This document shows, one piece after another, positions 17,228 through 29,973 of a stretch of DNA of 64,000 bases. A program made the position numbers and the translations under genes. The notes under the pieces were generated by a model that saw only the letters and a list, made by a program, of their open reading frames with translations, was not told the origin of the DNA and searched no databases. Source of the stretch: Pseudomonas alkylphenolica (GTDB lineage Bacteria > Pseudomonadota > Gammaproteobacteria > Pseudomonadales > Pseudomonadaceae); NCBI RefSeq assembly GCF_004025535.1, contig NZ_QJRG01000038.1:1-64000 (forward strand). The letters run 5' to 3'. Numbering within the stretch: the first letter of the stretch is position 1; each line of letters begins with the position of its first letter.

Positions 17228-20165
17228 CCTGACCCAGATGATCCTGATCAGCGCCGCCTACCTGCTGGTGCTGTTTGGCGTGGCCTGGATCAGTGAACGC
17301 GGCATGATCCCGCGCTCGATCATTCGCCACCCCCTGACCTACACCCTGTCACTGGGTGTCTACGCCAGTGCCTGGGCGTTCTACGGCTCGGTCGGCCTGG
17401 CCTACCAGTACGGTTACGGCTTCCTGGCCTGTTACCTGGGGGTGTCCGGCGCGTTCCTGCTGGCCCCGGTACTGCTGTACCCGATTCTCAAGATCACCCG
17501 CACCTATCAGCTGTCGTCACTCGCCGACCTGATTGCCTTCCGCTTTCGCAGCACCTGGGCCGGTGCACTGACCACGATATTCATGCTCATCGGTGTGTTG
17601 CCGCTGCTGGCCTTGCAGATTCAGGCTGTCGCCGACTCCATCAGCATCCTCACCGGCGAACCGGTGAAGGCGCGGGTTGCTCTGGCCTTCTGCGCACTGA
17701 TTACCCTGTTCACCATCTTTTTCGGCTCGCGGCATATCGCGACCCGGGAGAAACACGAAGGCCTGGTGTTCGCCATTGCCTTTGAATCGGTGATCAAGCT
17801 GCTGGCCCTGGGCGGTATTGGCCTGTATGCCCTGTACGGCGTATTCGGCGGCCCGCATCAGCTCGAAGTGTGGCTGCTGCAGAACCAGACTGCCCTGGCC
17901 GCGCTGCACACTCCGCTGCAGGAAGGCCCGTGGCGAACGCTGCTGCTGGTGTTCTTCGCCTCGGCCATCGTCATGCCGCACATGTACCACATGGCCTTTA
18001 CCGAAAACCTCAATCCGCGCTCGCTGGTAAGCGCCAGCTGGGGCCTGCCGCTGTTCCTGCTGCTGATGAGCCTGGCCGTACCGCTGATCCTCTGGGCGGG
18101 CCTGAAGATGGGCGCCAGCACCAGCCCCGAGTACTTCACTCTGGGCCTGGGGATCGCGGCCAACAACCAGGCCCTGGCACTGCTCGCCTATGTCGGCGGG
18201 TTGTCGGCCTCCAGTGGCCTGATCATAGTCACCACACTGGCACTCTCCGGCATGGCCCTCAACCATCTGGTGCTGCCGCTGTACCAACCACCGGCCGAAG
18301 GCAACATCTACCGCTGGCTGAAGTGGACCCGCCGGGCGCTGATCGTTGCGATCATCGCCGCCGGCTTCGGCTTCTACCTGACCCTGGGCAGCCAGCAAGA
18401 CCTGGCCAACCTCGGCATCGTCGCCTTTGTTGCTACCTTGCAGTTCCTGCCGGGCGTGCTCTCGGTGCTTTACTGGCCGACGGCCAATCGCCGCGGCTTC
18501 ATTGCCGGGTTGCTGGCGGGGATTCTGGTGTGGATGGTGACCATGCTGTTGCCACTGGTGGGCAACCTGCAGGGCTTCTACATCCCGCTGCTGAACATGA
18601 TCTATGTGCTCGACGACACCAGCTGGCACATGGCGGCGATCGCCTCGCTGGCCGCAAATGTGCTGCTGTTCACCCTGATTTCCCTGTTCACCAACGCCAG
18701 CACCGAAGAAGTAAGTGCCGCCGAGGCCTGCGCCGTGGACAACGTCCGCCGCCCACAACGCCGCGAACTGCACGCCGCATCCCCCCAGGAGTTCGCCACG
18801 CAACTGGCCAAACCGTTGGGCGCCAAGGCTGCCCAAAAAGAAGTGGAACAGGCCCTGCGTGACCTCTACCTGCCCTTCGACGAGCGTCGCCCCTATGCCT
18901 TGCGTCGCTTGCGCGACCGTATCGAAGCCAACCTTTCCGGGTTGATGGGCCCAAGCGTGGCCCAGGACATGGTCGAAACCTTCCTGCCGTACAAATCAGG
19001 CAACGAGAATTACGTTACCGAAGACATTCACTTCATCGAAAGCCGCCTGGAAGACTACCACTCGCGCCTGACCGGCCTTGCCGCCGAACTCGACGCGCTG
19101 CGCCGCTACCACCGCCAGACGTTGCAGGAGTTGCCGATGGGCGTCTGCTCACTGGCCAAGGATCAGGAGATCCTGATGTGGAACAAGGCCATGGAAGAGC
19201 TCACCGGCATTGCGGCCAAGCGCGTGGTCGGCTCACGCCTGACCACCATCAGCGAGCCATGGCGCGGGTTGCTGCTGGGCTTTATCACCGTGCCTGATGA
19301 GCACTTGCACAAACAACGCCTGGGCCTGGATGGCCAGACGCGCTGGCTCAACCTGCACAAGGCGGCCATCGACGAGCCATTGGCACCGGGTAACAGTGGC
19401 CTGGTGGTACTGGTCGAGGACCTCACCGAAACCCAGGCCCTGGAAGACAAGCTGGTGCACTCCGAGCGCCTGGCCAGTATCGGCCGCCTGGCGGCCGGGG
19501 TGGCTCACGAAATCGGCAACCCGGTCACCGGCATCGCCTGCCTCGCCCAGAACCTGCGCGAAGAACGCGAAGACGACGGTGAAATTACCGAGCTGAGCAG
19601 CCAGATCCTTGAGCAGACCAAACGCATTTCACGCATTGTCCAGTCGCTGATGAGCTTTGCCCATGCCGGCAGCCATCAGCACAGTGACGAACCGGTGTGC
19701 CTGGCTGAAGTCGCCCAGGACGCCATTGGTCTGCTGGCCCTGAACCGGCGCAACTTCGAAGTGCAGTTCTTCAACCTGTGCGACCCCGAGCACTGGGTCG
19801 ATGGCGACCCGCAACGTCTGGCCCAGGTCTTGATCAACTTGCTCTCCAACGCCCGTGACGCCTCACCGCCCGGCAGCGCCGTGCGGGTCAAGAGCGAAGC
19901 GAGCGAGCATACCGTTGACCTGATCGTCGAAGACGAAGGCAGCGGTATTCCGAAAAACATCATGGATCGTCTGTTTGAACCGTTCTTCACAACCAAGGAC
20001 CCGGGCGAAGGGACCGGACTGGGGCTTGCTCTGGTCTATTCCATCGTGGAAGAGCATTATGGACAAATCACCATCGACAGCCCGGCCGATATACAGAGCC
20101 AGCGAGGCACCCGGATCCGTGTGACCCTGCCGCGCCATGTCGTAGCGACGTCCGCTGTGAACTGA
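17217..20165 (+). CDS. cbrA: Sensor histidine kinase/transporter CbrA
   Basis: The 982-residue hybrid has an N-terminal sodium/solute-symporter (SLC5) domain of about 13 membrane helices (roughly 1-500), a STAC-like linker, a PAS domain (about 630-740), a histidine-kinase dimerisation domain with phospho-acceptor His764 ([11 protein letters not shown]), and a HATPase domain with DEGSGIP and [10 protein letters not shown]. With CbrB it controls use of carbon and nitrogen sources and drives crcZ transcription. Histidine uptake has been reported for P. fluorescens CbrA. Three starts are possible (17208, 17211, 17217); I chose the last ATG, which overlaps cbrX. Confidence 0.95.
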   Translation: MSFSLTQMILISAAYLLVLFGVAWISERGMIPRSIIRHPLTYTLSLGVYASAWAFYGSVGLAYQYGYGFLACYLGVSGAFLLAPVLLYPILKITRTYQLSSLADLIAFRFRSTWAGALTTIFMLIGVLPLLALQIQAVADSISILTGEPVKARVALAFCALITLFTIFFGSRHIATREKHEGLVFAIAFESVIKLLALGGIGLYALYGVFGGPHQLEVWLLQNQTALAALHTPLQEGPWRTLLLVFFASAIVMPHMYHMAFTENLNPRSLVSASWGLPLFLLLMSLAVPLILWAGLKMGASTSPEYFTLGLGIAANNQALALLAYVGGLSASSGLIIVTTLALSGMALNHLVLPLYQPPAEGNIYRWLKWTRRALIVAIIAAGFGFYLTLGSQQDLANLGIVAFVATLQFLPGVLSVLYWPTANRRGFIAGLLAGILVWMVTMLLPLVGNLQGFYIPLLNMIYVLDDTSWHMAAIASLAANVLLFTLISLFTNASTEEVSAAEACAVDNVRRPQRRELHAASPQEFATQLAKPLGAKAAQKEVEQALRDLYLPFDERRPYALRRLRDRIEANLSGLMGPSVAQDMVETFLPYKSGNENYVTEDIHFIESRLEDYHSRLTGLAAELDALRRYHRQTLQELPMGVCSLAKDQEILMWNKAMEELTGIAAKRVVGSRLTTISEPWRGLLLGFITVPDEHLHKQRLGLDGQTRWLNLHKAAIDEPLAPGNSGLVVLVEDLTETQALEDKLVHSERLASIGRLAAGVAHEIGNPVTGIACLAQNLREEREDDGEITELSSQILEQTKRISRIVQSLMSFAHAGSHQHSDEPVCLAEVAQDAIGLLALNRRNFEVQFFNLCDPEHWVDGDPQRLAQVLINLLSNARDASPPGSAVRVKSEASEHTVDLIVEDEGSGIPKNIMDRLFEPFFTTKDPGEGTGLGLALVYSIVEEHYGQITIDSPADIQSQRGTRIRVTLPRHVVATSAVN

Positions 20166-20187
20166 GACCGTCGAGAGAATTGAATCA

Positions 20188-21627
20188 ATGCCGCACATTC
20201 TGATCGTCGAAGACGAAACCATCATCCGCTCGGCGCTGCGTCGACTGCTCGAACGGAACCAGTACCAGGTCAGCGAGGCCGGCTCGGTACAGGAAGCCCA
20301 GGAACGCTTCAGCATTGCCACCTTCGACTTGATTGTCAGCGACCTGCGCCTGCCCGGCGCCCCGGGTACCGAGCTGATCAAGCTCGGACAGGGCACCCCG
20401 GTGCTGATCATGACCAGCTACGCCAGCCTGCGCTCTGCTGTTGATTCGATGAAGATGGGCGCAGTGGACTACATCGCCAAGCCTTTCGATCATGATGAAA
20501 TGCTCCAGGCGGTAGCGCGCATCCTGCGTGATCGCCAGAACGCTCCGGCAGTACCTGCCGAAGCACGCGGCAATGGCAGGACTGGCAGCGCGGAAAAAGG
20601 CAGCCACACTGCCGCCAATGGCGAAATCGGCATCATCGGTTCCTGCCCGCCGATGCAGGACCTGTACAGCAAGATCCGCAAAGTCGCGCCTACAGATTCC
20701 AATGTGCTGATCCAGGGTGAGTCGGGGACCGGCAAGGAACTGGTGGCTCGCGCCCTGCACAACCTTTCGCGCCGTGCCAAGGCACCGATGATCTCGGTGA
20801 ACTGTGCGGCCATTCCGGAAACCCTGATCGAGTCGGAGCTGTTCGGCCACGAAAAAGGTGCATTCACCGGCGCCAGCGCGGGTCGTGCGGGCCTGGTCGA
20901 AGCGGCTGACGGCGGTACGTTGTTCCTTGACGAGATTGGCGAACTGCCGCTCGAAGCCCAGGCGCGCCTGTTGCGGGTACTCCAGGAAGGCGAGATCCGC
21001 CGTGTCGGTTCGGTGCAATCGCAAAAGGTCGACGTGCGCCTGATCGCGGCCACCCACCGTGACCTGAAGAACCTGGCAAAAGTCGGCCAGTTCCGCGAAG
21101 ACCTTTATTACCGCCTGCACGTGATTGCACTCAAGTTGCCGGCCCTGCGCGAACGCGGTGCTGACGTCAACGAGATCGCCAATGCCTTCCTGGCCCGACA
21201 AAGCGCCCGTATCGGCCGTAACGACCTGCGCTTCGGCCATGATGCCGAACAAGCCATCCGTCATTATTCCTGGCCCGGTAACGTCCGCGAACTGGAAAAC
21301 GCCGTGGAGCGCGCCGTTATTCTGTGCGAGAGCCCGGAAATTTCCGCCGACCTGCTGGGTATCGATATCGAACTCAGCGACCTCGACGACGACGAGCCGT
21401 TCGCCAGCCTGCCAGGCAACGGCAGCTCGGCCAGCACCACCAGCCATGAGCCGACCGAAGACCTGTCGCTTGAAGACTACTTCCAGCACTTTGTACTCGA
21501 GCATCAGGACCACATGACCGAGACCGAACTGGCACGCAAACTGGGCGTCAGCCGCAAGTGCCTGTGGGAACGTCGTCAACGCCTGGGCATCCCGCGGCGC
21601 AAGAGCGGTGCCACCAGCGACAGCTGA
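20188..21627 (+). CDS. cbrB: Sigma-54-dependent response regulator CbrB
   Basis: The 479-residue NtrC-class activator has a receiver domain with phospho-acceptor Asp52 (VSDLRLPG). The AAA+ domain has Walker A GESGTGKE (177-184) and the sigma-54 contact loop GAFTGA (224-229). A Fis-type helix-turn-helix occupies about residues 443-472 ([20 protein letters not shown]). It is phosphorylated by CbrA, encoded 22 bases upstream, and activates sigma-54 promoters including that of crcZ immediately downstream. A strong terminator follows. Confidence 0.96.
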   Translation: MPHILIVEDETIIRSALRRLLERNQYQVSEAGSVQEAQERFSIATFDLIVSDLRLPGAPGTELIKLGQGTPVLIMTSYASLRSAVDSMKMGAVDYIAKPFDHDEMLQAVARILRDRQNAPAVPAEARGNGRTGSAEKGSHTAANGEIGIIGSCPPMQDLYSKIRKVAPTDSNVLIQGESGTGKELVARALHNLSRRAKAPMISVNCAAIPETLIESELFGHEKGAFTGASAGRAGLVEAADGGTLFLDEIGELPLEAQARLLRVLQEGEIRRVGSVQSQKVDVRLIAATHRDLKNLAKVGQFREDLYYRLHVIALKLPALRERGADVNEIANAFLARQSARIGRNDLRFGHDAEQAIRHYSWPGNVRELENAVERAVILCESPEISADLLGIDIELSDLDDDEPFASLPGNGSSASTTSHEPTEDLSLEDYFQHFVLEHQDHMTETELARKLGVSRKCLWERRQRLGIPRRKSGATSDS

Positions 21628-21657
21628 TACCTTTCAGCCATGTGTGCGGAGAAATGC

Positions 21658-21690
21658 GGTAACAGAACGAAATGTGAAAAAACTGTTACC
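21658..21690 (+). promoter_or_regulatory. Candidate CbrB upstream activating site for crcZ
   Basis: Inverted repeats GGTAACAG (21658-21665) and CTGTTACC (21683-21690) are separated by 17 bp and lie about 120 bp upstream of the sigma-54 element. Further GTAAC half-sites occur at 21704 and 21726. The position and dyad fit an enhancer for CbrB; assignment to CbrB rests on knowledge of the crcZ system. Confidence 0.7.
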
Positions 21691-21710
21691 TCGCCACAAT
21701 CTCGTAACAA

Positions 21711-21749
21711 AAGCCGGGGCTTACGGTAACGAAACCCCGGCTTTTTTTT
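21711..21749 (+). terminator. Terminator after cbrB
   Basis: A perfect 9-bp stem AAGCCGGGG/CCCCGGCTT with a 15-base loop is followed by eight Ts. The loop itself contains a GTAAC half-site, so the terminator DNA is interleaved with the crcZ enhancer region. Confidence 0.92.
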
Positions 21750-21807
21750 GCCCACCCAGGCCTGCAAAATCGCTCCAACCCCTTGTTTTACTGGGGTTTG
21801 CAAAAGT

Positions 21808-21823
21808 TGGCACGGCACCTGCT
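21808..21823 (+). promoter_or_regulatory. Sigma-54 promoter of crcZ
   Basis: The element TGGCACGGCACCTGCT has the invariant GG (21809-21810) and GC (21821-21822) separated by exactly 10 bp, close to the consensus TGGCACG-N4-TTGCT. Start is expected near 21834. Confidence 0.88.
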
Positions 21824-21833
21824 ATATGTTTGG

Positions 21834-22204
21834 TACAAGAACAATAACAAGCACTGCAAAAGACAATAAAAATAAGACGAATCGGCTCACGCACAATAAG
21901 AACAAGACGGCGGAGGCGCAGCTAACTGATTCTTTTGGAGAGGAGTTGTTTTTGGGGCTTGCCCCACAACCAGGCAGAGAACAATAAAAACTGCACTCAA
22001 GCAGGGCCTGAACTGGTTGGATCACACGATCATTGCAACCTCAGCGACCAAAGCAATCCGTTTGCTCTTGAATCCCGGTTAGGGAGATCGTCCACAAGCT
22101 TTGCGTTTTGTGGATAGGGCACTCAACAAAAACAAGAAGCCCGGCAAAAAAACAATAAGAGCACGCAACTACTTCTTGGGGAGCTTCGGCTCCCCTTGTA
22201 GTTT
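21834..22204 (+). ncRNA. crcZ: CrcZ small RNA, Crc/Hfq sequestering RNA
   Basis: CrcZ is about 370 nt and lies between cbrB and pcnB, its usual position. It carries six A-rich motifs of the AAnAAnAA type bound by Hfq/Crc: near 21837-21850, 21861-21876, 21893-21907, 21977-21990, 22125-22139 and 22145-22160. When poor carbon sources activate CbrAB, CrcZ titrates Hfq/Crc away from catabolic mRNAs and relieves carbon catabolite repression. It ends in a 7-bp GGGGAGC/GCTCCCC hairpin with a TTCG loop (22178-22195) and a short T-rich tail. Ends are inferred, not mapped. Confidence 0.93.
22178..22204 (+). terminator. crcZ terminator
   Basis: A 7-bp stem GGGGAGC/GCTCCCC closed by a stable TTCG tetraloop, then TTGTAGTTT. 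Confidence 0.8.
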
Positions 22205-22329
22205 CTCCCCCCTCGCATCACCCCGCTTTGCTACCGCCTACACCATCCCCCCAGTAAATGCTAGAATCCACGCCCATCATGCGGCCATTCTTCGTTTTTG
22301 GCCGAACATTCCTTCAAACAGTGCATCCC

Positions 22330-23718
22330 ATGCTGAAGAAGCTGTTCCAGTCGTTCCGTCCTCCCGTACGTGGTCCGCACCACAAGCGCACCACGCCTGA
22401 AGTGATCAATAGCGGTCAACATTCGCTGCAACGTGGCCAGTTCAGTCGTCATGCGGTGAGCATCGTTGAGCGCCTGCAAAATGCTGGCTACCAGGCCTAC
22501 CTGGTCGGCGGCTGCGTCCGCGACCAGCTCCTGGGCATCACGCCCAAGGACTTTGACGTCGCCACCAGCGCCACCCCCGAACAAGTTCGTGCCGAATTCC
22601 GTAATGCGCGCATCATCGGCCGCCGCTTCAAACTGGTTCACATCCATTTCGGCCGTGAAATCATTGAAGTCGCCACCTTCCGCGCCAACCACCCGGAAAG
22701 CGAAGCCGAAGACAGCCACACCTCGTCGCGTAACGAGAGTGGGCGAATTCTGCGCGACAACGTCTATGGCACCCTGGAAGAAGACGCGCAACGCCGCGAC
22801 TTCACCATCAACGCCCTGTACTACGACCCGGTCAGCGAGCGCATCCTCGATTACGCCAATGGCGTACACGACATCCGCAATCGTTTGATCCGCCTTATCG
22901 GCGACCCGACCCAGCGCTACCAGGAAGACCCGGTACGCATGCTGCGTGCCGTGCGTTTCGCTGCCAAGCTCAATTTCGGTATCGAGAAGCACACCGTGCA
23001 GCCGATCCGCGACCTGGCGCCGATGCTGCGCGAGATCCCGGCCGCCCGCCTGTTCGAAGAGTCCCTCAAGCTGTTCCTCTCCGGGCATGCTGCCGACACT
23101 TTCGAAATGCTGGTCGACCTGCAGTTGTTCGACCCACTGTTCCCGGCCAGTGCCGAGGCGTTGGAAGAACACCCGACCTACACCCACACCCTGATCAGCC
23201 AGGCCTTGATCAACACCGACCTGCGCATCAAGCAGGGCAAACCGGTAACCCCGGCCTTCCTGTTTGCCGCCATGTTGTGGCCTGCCTTGCCTGGGCGCGC
23301 GCTGCGCCTGCAGAGTCGTGGCATGCCACCGATTCCGGCGATGAACGAGGCCGCCCACGAGCTGATCAGCGAGCAATGCCAACGCATCGCGATTCCCAAG
23401 CGCTTCACCCTGCCAATCCGCGAGATCTGGGACATGCAGGAGCGCCTGCCACGTCGCAGCGGCAAGCGTGCTGACCTGCTGCTCGATAACCCGCGCTTCC
23501 GTGCCGGCTACGACTTCCTGCTGCTGCGTGAAAGCGCTGGCGAAGAAACCGACGGCCTCGGCCAATGGTGGACTGACTACCAGGACAGCAACGACAGCGA
23601 GCGTCGCGACATGATCCGCGATCTGGGTAGCCGCGACGAAGGTGCAGGTAGCGCGCCGCGCAAACGCAAGCGCAGCCCGAGCAAGCGCAAACGCGCTGAC
23701 GGCGGCGCGGGCGAGTAA
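22330..23718 (+). CDS. pcnB: Poly(A) polymerase I
   Basis: The 462-residue class II nucleotidyltransferase adds 3' poly(A) tails that promote RNA decay. The palm has the GG...DFDVATSA motif with catalytic Asp74 and Asp76 preceded by LVGGCVRDQLLG. The neck and RNA-binding domains follow, and the C-terminus is very basic (RKRKRSPSKRKRA), suited to RNA binding. I chose the ATG at 22330 (MLKKLFQSF), which gives the usual N-terminus. Starts at 22258 and 22279 would add 24 or 17 hydrophobic residues. folK follows after 3 bases. Confidence 0.95.
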   Translation: MLKKLFQSFRPPVRGPHHKRTTPEVINSGQHSLQRGQFSRHAVSIVERLQNAGYQAYLVGGCVRDQLLGITPKDFDVATSATPEQVRAEFRNARIIGRRFKLVHIHFGREIIEVATFRANHPESEAEDSHTSSRNESGRILRDNVYGTLEEDAQRRDFTINALYYDPVSERILDYANGVHDIRNRLIRLIGDPTQRYQEDPVRMLRAVRFAAKLNFGIEKHTVQPIRDLAPMLREIPAARLFEESLKLFLSGHAADTFEMLVDLQLFDPLFPASAEALEEHPTYTHTLISQALINTDLRIKQGKPVTPAFLFAAMLWPALPGRALRLQSRGMPPIPAMNEAAHELISEQCQRIAIPKRFTLPIREIWDMQERLPRRSGKRADLLLDNPRFRAGYDFLLLRESAGEETDGLGQWWTDYQDSNDSERRDMIRDLGSRDEGAGSAPRKRKRSPSKRKRADGGAGE

Positions 23719-23721
23719 CGC

Positions 23722-24198
23722 ATGGAGCGCGTCTATATCGGCCTGGGCAGCAACCTGGATGAACCGCAGTCGCAGTTGCGCAGCGCACTCGACGCCCTGC
23801 GCCAGCTGCCCGAAACCCAGGTGACAGCGGTTTCTGCGTTCTATGGCAGCGAGTCGCTTTCACCGGGCCAGCCGCGGTACACCAATGCCGTTGCCGCGCT
23901 GGAAACCGGCCTTGCGCCCTTGGCACTGCTCGACAGCCTGCAGGCCATCGAAGCCGCCCAGGGCCGCGAACGCAAAGAACGCTGGGGCCCGCGCACCCTG
24001 GACCTGGATATCCTGTTGTACGGCGACCAGGTAATCGATGTGCCGCGCCTGAAAGTGCCGCACTACCACATGCAGGCGCGCCCCTTCGTTCTCTACCCCT
24101 TGGCCGAACTGGTGCCGGAAAGTTTCGTACTGGCCGACCAGCGCCCCCTTGCCAAGCTGCTGGCAGATTGCCCGTTCGTCGGCTTGGAGCGCCTGTAA
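23722..24198 (+). CDS. folK: 2-amino-4-hydroxy-6-hydroxymethyldihydropteridine pyrophosphokinase
   Basis: The 158-residue HPPK transfers pyrophosphate from ATP to the pterin in folate synthesis. It shows the family motifs YIGLGSNLDEP at the N-terminus, FYGSESL, and the ATP/magnesium signature ERWGPRTLDLDILLYGD with its paired aspartates. It starts 3 bases after pcnB and is translationally coupled to it. The product feeds FolP, encoded at 48.7 kb in this window. Confidence 0.96.
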   Translation: MERVYIGLGSNLDEPQSQLRSALDALRQLPETQVTAVSAFYGSESLSPGQPRYTNAVAALETGLAPLALLDSLQAIEAAQGRERKERWGPRTLDLDILLYGDQVIDVPRLKVPHYHMQARPFVLYPLAELVPESFVLADQRPLAKLLADCPFVGLERL

Positions 24199-24256
24199 CC
24201 GGGCGTTCCCCCACAGGGTAACGCCCGTAACAGCGCTTTCGTAACATTGCGGTAAC
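24195..24256 (+). repeat. Direct GTAAC repeats between folK and panB
   Basis: GTAAC occurs in the same orientation at 24195, 24218, 24227, 24241 and 24252, just before a TTGACT (24264-24269) that could be the -35 of panB. The same pentamer marks the crcZ enhancer region. The rest of the 252-base gap holds no gene; a hairpin CGGGCGTT/AACGCCCG lacks a T-run. Confidence 0.4.
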
Positions 24257-24450
24257 AGGGTAATTGACTTCAGCCCCCACCCTCACGACTATAGGCGTCC
24301 CAAGGCGCCCGCGCGCCACAAGAAGGCGTAAATAGGCCTGGAACGGTCGTAACACTCAAACACCACGATCGATGATGTGCTGTTCCAGTAGATGAATACA
24401 CGCGTTGTACGCAGTCGTTTTTCACAGCGCCTGAATGAGGATTCTTTTTC

Positions 24451-25251
24451 ATGCCAGAAGTAACCCTGACCACCCTTCAGAGCCTCAAGGCCAAGGGTGA
24501 GAAAATAACCATGTTGACCTGCTATGACGCCACTTTCGCCCAGGCCGCAAGCCGTGCTGGCGTTGAAGTGCTGCTGGTAGGTGACTCCCTGGGCATGGTT
24601 CTGCAAGGCCATGACAGTACCCTGCCCGTCACCACCGCCGAAATGGCGTACCACACTGCCTGCGTCAAGCGGGGCAATGAAGGCGCGCTGATTCTCGCCG
24701 ACCTGCCGTTCATGGCCTGTGCGACCACCGAGCAGGCGTTCGCCAACAGCGGCGCCCTGATGCAGGCTGGCGCGCACATGGTCAAGGTCGAGGGTGCTGC
24801 CTGGCTCGCCGAAACCATCCGCCTCCTGGCCGAGCGCGGCGTCCCGGTTTGCGCCCATATGGGCCTGACCCCGCAGACTGTGAATATCCTCGGTGGCTAC
24901 AAGGTTCAGGGTCGTCAGGAAAACCAGGCCCGGCAGATGCGCGCCGATGCCATTGCCCTGGAACAGGCGGGCGCGGCGATGCTGCTGCTCGAATGCGTTC
25001 CCAGCGAGCTCGCGGCAGAAATCACCCACGCGGTGAGCATTCCGGTCATTGGTATCGGTGCCGGCAGTGCTACCGATGGTCAGGTGCTGGTAATGCACGA
25101 CATGCTGGGTTTGTCGCTGACCGGGCGCGTACCAAAATTCGTGAAAAACTTCATGACCGGCCAGAGTGACATCCAGGGTGCACTCAAGGCTTACGTCACC
25201 GCCGTCAAGGACGTCAGCTTCCCAGGTAGCGAACACGGGTTCAGTGCATGA
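24451..25251 (+). CDS. panB: 3-methyl-2-oxobutanoate hydroxymethyltransferase
   Basis: The 266-residue TIM-barrel enzyme makes ketopantoate from 2-oxoisovalerate (a valine-pathway intermediate from IlvC) and methylene-tetrahydrofolate. Metal and substrate motifs are present: [17 protein letters not shown] and the [14 protein letters not shown] strands. It is the first step of pantothenate (coenzyme A) synthesis. The stop overlaps the panC start by four bases (ATGA). Confidence 0.96.
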   Translation: MPEVTLTTLQSLKAKGEKITMLTCYDATFAQAASRAGVEVLLVGDSLGMVLQGHDSTLPVTTAEMAYHTACVKRGNEGALILADLPFMACATTEQAFANSGALMQAGAHMVKVEGAAWLAETIRLLAERGVPVCAHMGLTPQTVNILGGYKVQGRQENQARQMRADAIALEQAGAAMLLLECVPSELAAEITHAVSIPVIGIGAGSATDGQVLVMHDMLGLSLTGRVPKFVKNFMTGQSDIQGALKAYVTAVKDVSFPGSEHGFSA

Positions 25252-26105
25252 ATACAGTCAAGACTGTCCGCGAACTGCGCGCCGCTGTAGCGCGGGCACG
25301 CAGCGAGGGTAAACGCATCGGTTTCGTTCCGACCATGGGCAACCTGCACAGCGGCCACGCGGCGCTGGTGACCAAGGCGGCGCAACGCGTCGACTTCGTG
25401 GTGGCGAGCATCTTCGTCAACCCGTTGCAGTTCGGCCCCAGCGAGGACCTGGATAAATACCCGCGCACCCTCGCCGCCGACCAGGAGAAACTGCTCCAGG
25501 CCGGTTGCCACCTGCTTTTCGCACCGACTGTGGAAGAGATGTACCCGGACGGCATGGACGGGCAGACCCGGGTCAGCGTTCCGCAGCTGTCCGAAGGGCT
25601 CTGCGGCGCCAGCCGGCCCGGCCATTTCGAAGGGGTGGCCACCGTCGTCAGTAAACTGTTCAACATGGTCCAGCCTGACCTCGCCGTATTTGGCCAGAAG
25701 GATTTCCAGCAACTGGCGGTGATCCGTGCGCTGGTTCGTGACCTGAACATGCCGATCCAGATCATTGGCGAGCCGACTGTGCGGGCCGACGATGGCCTGG
25801 CGCTGTCGTCGCGCAACGGTTACCTCAACGAGGCCCAGCGCGACACCGCGCCGGCACTCTACCGCGTGCTCAGCGAGATGGCCGAAGCGATCCGCCAGGG
25901 CCAGCGCGACTACCCGGCAATGATTGCCCAGGGCCAGACCCAACTGGCTGCTGCCGGTTTTCGACCGGACTACCTGGAAATCCGCCACGCCCTGACCCTG
26001 CGCCCCGCCGCTGCTGAAGATCGTGACGTGGTGATCCTGGCTGCCGCTGTCCTGGGCGCCACGCGCCTGATCGACAACCTGCACCTGAATCTCGACGACA
26101 AGTAA
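25248..26105 (+). CDS. panC: Pantothenate synthetase
   Basis: The 285-residue Rossmann ligase joins pantoate and beta-alanine with ATP. The HIGH-type motif is LHSGHAALV (about residues 31-39), with TMGNLH before it, and the KMSKS-like loop reads ALSSRNGYL. Its start overlaps panB by four bases. In P. aeruginosa panD (aspartate decarboxylase, source of beta-alanine) follows directly; here the next gene is pgi. Confidence 0.96.
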   Translation: MNTVKTVRELRAAVARARSEGKRIGFVPTMGNLHSGHAALVTKAAQRVDFVVASIFVNPLQFGPSEDLDKYPRTLAADQEKLLQAGCHLLFAPTVEEMYPDGMDGQTRVSVPQLSEGLCGASRPGHFEGVATVVSKLFNMVQPDLAVFGQKDFQQLAVIRALVRDLNMPIQIIGEPTVRADDGLALSSRNGYLNEAQRDTAPALYRVLSEMAEAIRQGQRDYPAMIAQGQTQLAAAGFRPDYLEIRHALTLRPAAAEDRDVVILAAAVLGATRLIDNLHLNLDDK

Positions 26106-26244
26106 CACCCTCCCCTTCCTGCTCTGTAGGCCTCCTGCCTACTCCCTGTAAAGCAGGCTGCATGCCTATAATTGGCATCAGCCTGCTAACAGGACGTTTT
26201 TTCCAGTGTCCAAGGCAGTTCACGCAATAAGGAAACCTGCAGCG

Positions 26245-27909
26245 ATGGCGTATTACCGCACCCCTCACGACGTTACGACCCTGCCAGCCTGGCAGGCTCT
26301 CCAGCAACACCGCGATGCCATGCAGGGCTTCAGCATGCGCGAGGCGTTCGCGGCTGACCCCAAGCGTTTTGACCAGTTTTCCCTGAGCACCTGCGGTCTG
26401 TTCCTCGACTACTCGAAGAACCTGATCAACAGCCAGACCCGCGAACTGCTGGTCAAACTGGCCAACGAAGTTGATTTGCAAGAAGCGATCAAGTCGCTGT
26501 TCGCCGGCGAGATTCTCAACGCCTCCGAAGGCCGCCCTGCCCTGCACACGGCGCTGCGCCGCCCGGTAGGCGACAAACTGGCCGTCAATGGCGTGAACGT
26601 GATGCCCGAGGTGCACAAAGTCCTCAACCAGGTCACCGAACTGGTCGGCCGCATTCATGACGGCCTGTGGCGCGGTTACAGCGAAAAGCCGATTACCGAC
26701 GTCGTCAACATCGGAATTGGTGGCTCGTTCCTCGGCCCGGAGCTGGTATCCGAGGCCTTGCTGCCCTACGCCCAACGCGGTGTGCGCTGCCATTACCTGG
26801 CCAATATCGACGGCAGTGAGTTCCATGAGCTGTCGGCCAAGCTGCGCGCCGAAACCACCCTGTTCATTGTTTCCTCAAAATCCTTCAACACCCTGGAAAC
26901 CCTGAAAAACGCCCAGGCCGCGCGCGCCTGGTACCTCGCTCAGGGCGGTTCGGAAGCCGAACTGTACAAACACTTCATCGCCGTATCGAGTAACAAGGCC
27001 GCAGCGATTGCCTTCGGCATTCGTGAAGAGAATATCTTCCCGATGTGGGACTGGGTCGGCGGTCGCTACTCGCTGTGGTCGGCAATCGGCCTGCCCATCG
27101 CGCTGGCCATCGGCACGGCCAACTTCAAAGAACTGCTGTCCGGTGCCTACACCATGGACCAGCATTTCCAGAACGCGCCGTTCGAGCAGAACATGCCCGT
27201 GCTGCTGGCGTTGCTGGGGGTCTGGTACGGTAACTTCTGGGGGGCGCAGAGCCATGCGATCCTGCCCTACGATCACTACCTGCGTAACATTACCAAGCAC
27301 CTGCAACAGCTGGACATGGAATCCAACGGCAAAAGCGTTCGCCAGGACGGTACGCCGGTCAACCACGACACCGGTCCGGTGATCTGGGGTGGCGTTGGCT
27401 GCAACGGTCAGCACGCCTACCACCAGTTGCTGCATCAGGGCACGCAGTTGATCCCGGCAGACTTCATCGTCCCGGTGGTCAGCTTCAACCCGGTTGCCGA
27501 TCATCATCAGTGGCTGTACGCCAACTGCCTGTCGCAAAGCCAGGCACTGATGCTCGGCAAGACCCGTGCCGAGGCCGAGGCCGAGCTGCGCGAAAAAGGC
27601 ATGGCCGAAGCCGATGTGCAGAAGCTGGCGCCGCACAAGGTGATCCCCGGTAACCGCCCGAGCAACACGCTGGTGGTCGAGCGCATCAGCCCGCGTCGTC
27701 TGGGTGCACTGGTGGCGATGTATGAACACAAAGTGTTCGTGCAAAGCGTGGTCTGGGGTATCAATGCCTTCGACCAGTGGGGCGTGGAACTGGGCAAAGA
27801 ACTCGGCAAGGGTGTTTACCAGCGCCTGGTCGGCGGCATTGAAGACGCCGCTGAAGACGCCTCTACCCAAGGCCTGATCAACTTCTTCCGCAGCCGTCAC
27901 CGCGGTTGA
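26245..27909 (+). CDS. pgi: Glucose-6-phosphate isomerase
   Basis: The 554-residue SIS-family enzyme interconverts glucose- and fructose-6-phosphate. It shows the substrate motifs [24 protein letters not shown], and the two PROSITE-type signatures near [15 protein letters not shown] and the C-terminal [13 protein letters not shown]. In pseudomonads, which use the Entner-Doudoroff route, it serves mainly gluconeogenesis and sugar recycling. I chose the ATG at 26245 (MAYYRTPHD) for family length. A GTG at 26206 with AGGA upstream would add 13 residues and cannot be excluded. Confidence 0.95.
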   Translation: MAYYRTPHDVTTLPAWQALQQHRDAMQGFSMREAFAADPKRFDQFSLSTCGLFLDYSKNLINSQTRELLVKLANEVDLQEAIKSLFAGEILNASEGRPALHTALRRPVGDKLAVNGVNVMPEVHKVLNQVTELVGRIHDGLWRGYSEKPITDVVNIGIGGSFLGPELVSEALLPYAQRGVRCHYLANIDGSEFHELSAKLRAETTLFIVSSKSFNTLETLKNAQAARAWYLAQGGSEAELYKHFIAVSSNKAAAIAFGIREENIFPMWDWVGGRYSLWSAIGLPIALAIGTANFKELLSGAYTMDQHFQNAPFEQNMPVLLALLGVWYGNFWGAQSHAILPYDHYLRNITKHLQQLDMESNGKSVRQDGTPVNHDTGPVIWGGVGCNGQHAYHQLLHQGTQLIPADFIVPVVSFNPVADHHQWLYANCLSQSQALMLGKTRAEAEAELREKGMAEADVQKLAPHKVIPGNRPSNTLVVERISPRRLGALVAMYEHKVFVQSVVWGINAFDQWGVELGKELGKGVYQRLVGGIEDAAEDASTQGLINFFRSRHRG

Positions 27910-27962
27910 TCCACTGACGCCACCCCGGGCCGAACGAACGCGGCCTGGGGTAGCGGCTACAC

Positions 27963-27989
27963 TGTTCTGACAAAAAAATGCTCAGAACA
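27963..27989 (+). repeat. Inverted repeat with A-rich loop before the acetyl-CoA synthetase gene
   Basis: TGTTCTGA (27963-27970) and TCAGAACA (27982-27989) form a perfect 8-bp stem; the 11-base loop contains seven consecutive As. The 3' arm abuts the AGGA ribosome site, and the start codon is 10 bases further on. It could act as an operator or an RNA control element. Confidence 0.55.
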
Positions 27990-27999
27990 GGACCCCACC

Positions 28000-29934
<1,935 letters not shown>

Positions 29935-29973
29935 ACGGCAACCTTTCACGGTTGCCGTGTACGCAAGGTAACC

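Noticed and set aside
21837..22160. Spaced A-rich repeats resembling a short CRISPR-like array
   Set aside because: The units are irregular in sequence and spacing and match the Hfq/Crc binding motifs of CrcZ; no cas genes are near.
24199..24230. Hairpin CGGGCGTT/AACGCCCG as a folK terminator
   Set aside because: No T-run follows the stem, so intrinsic termination is unlikely.
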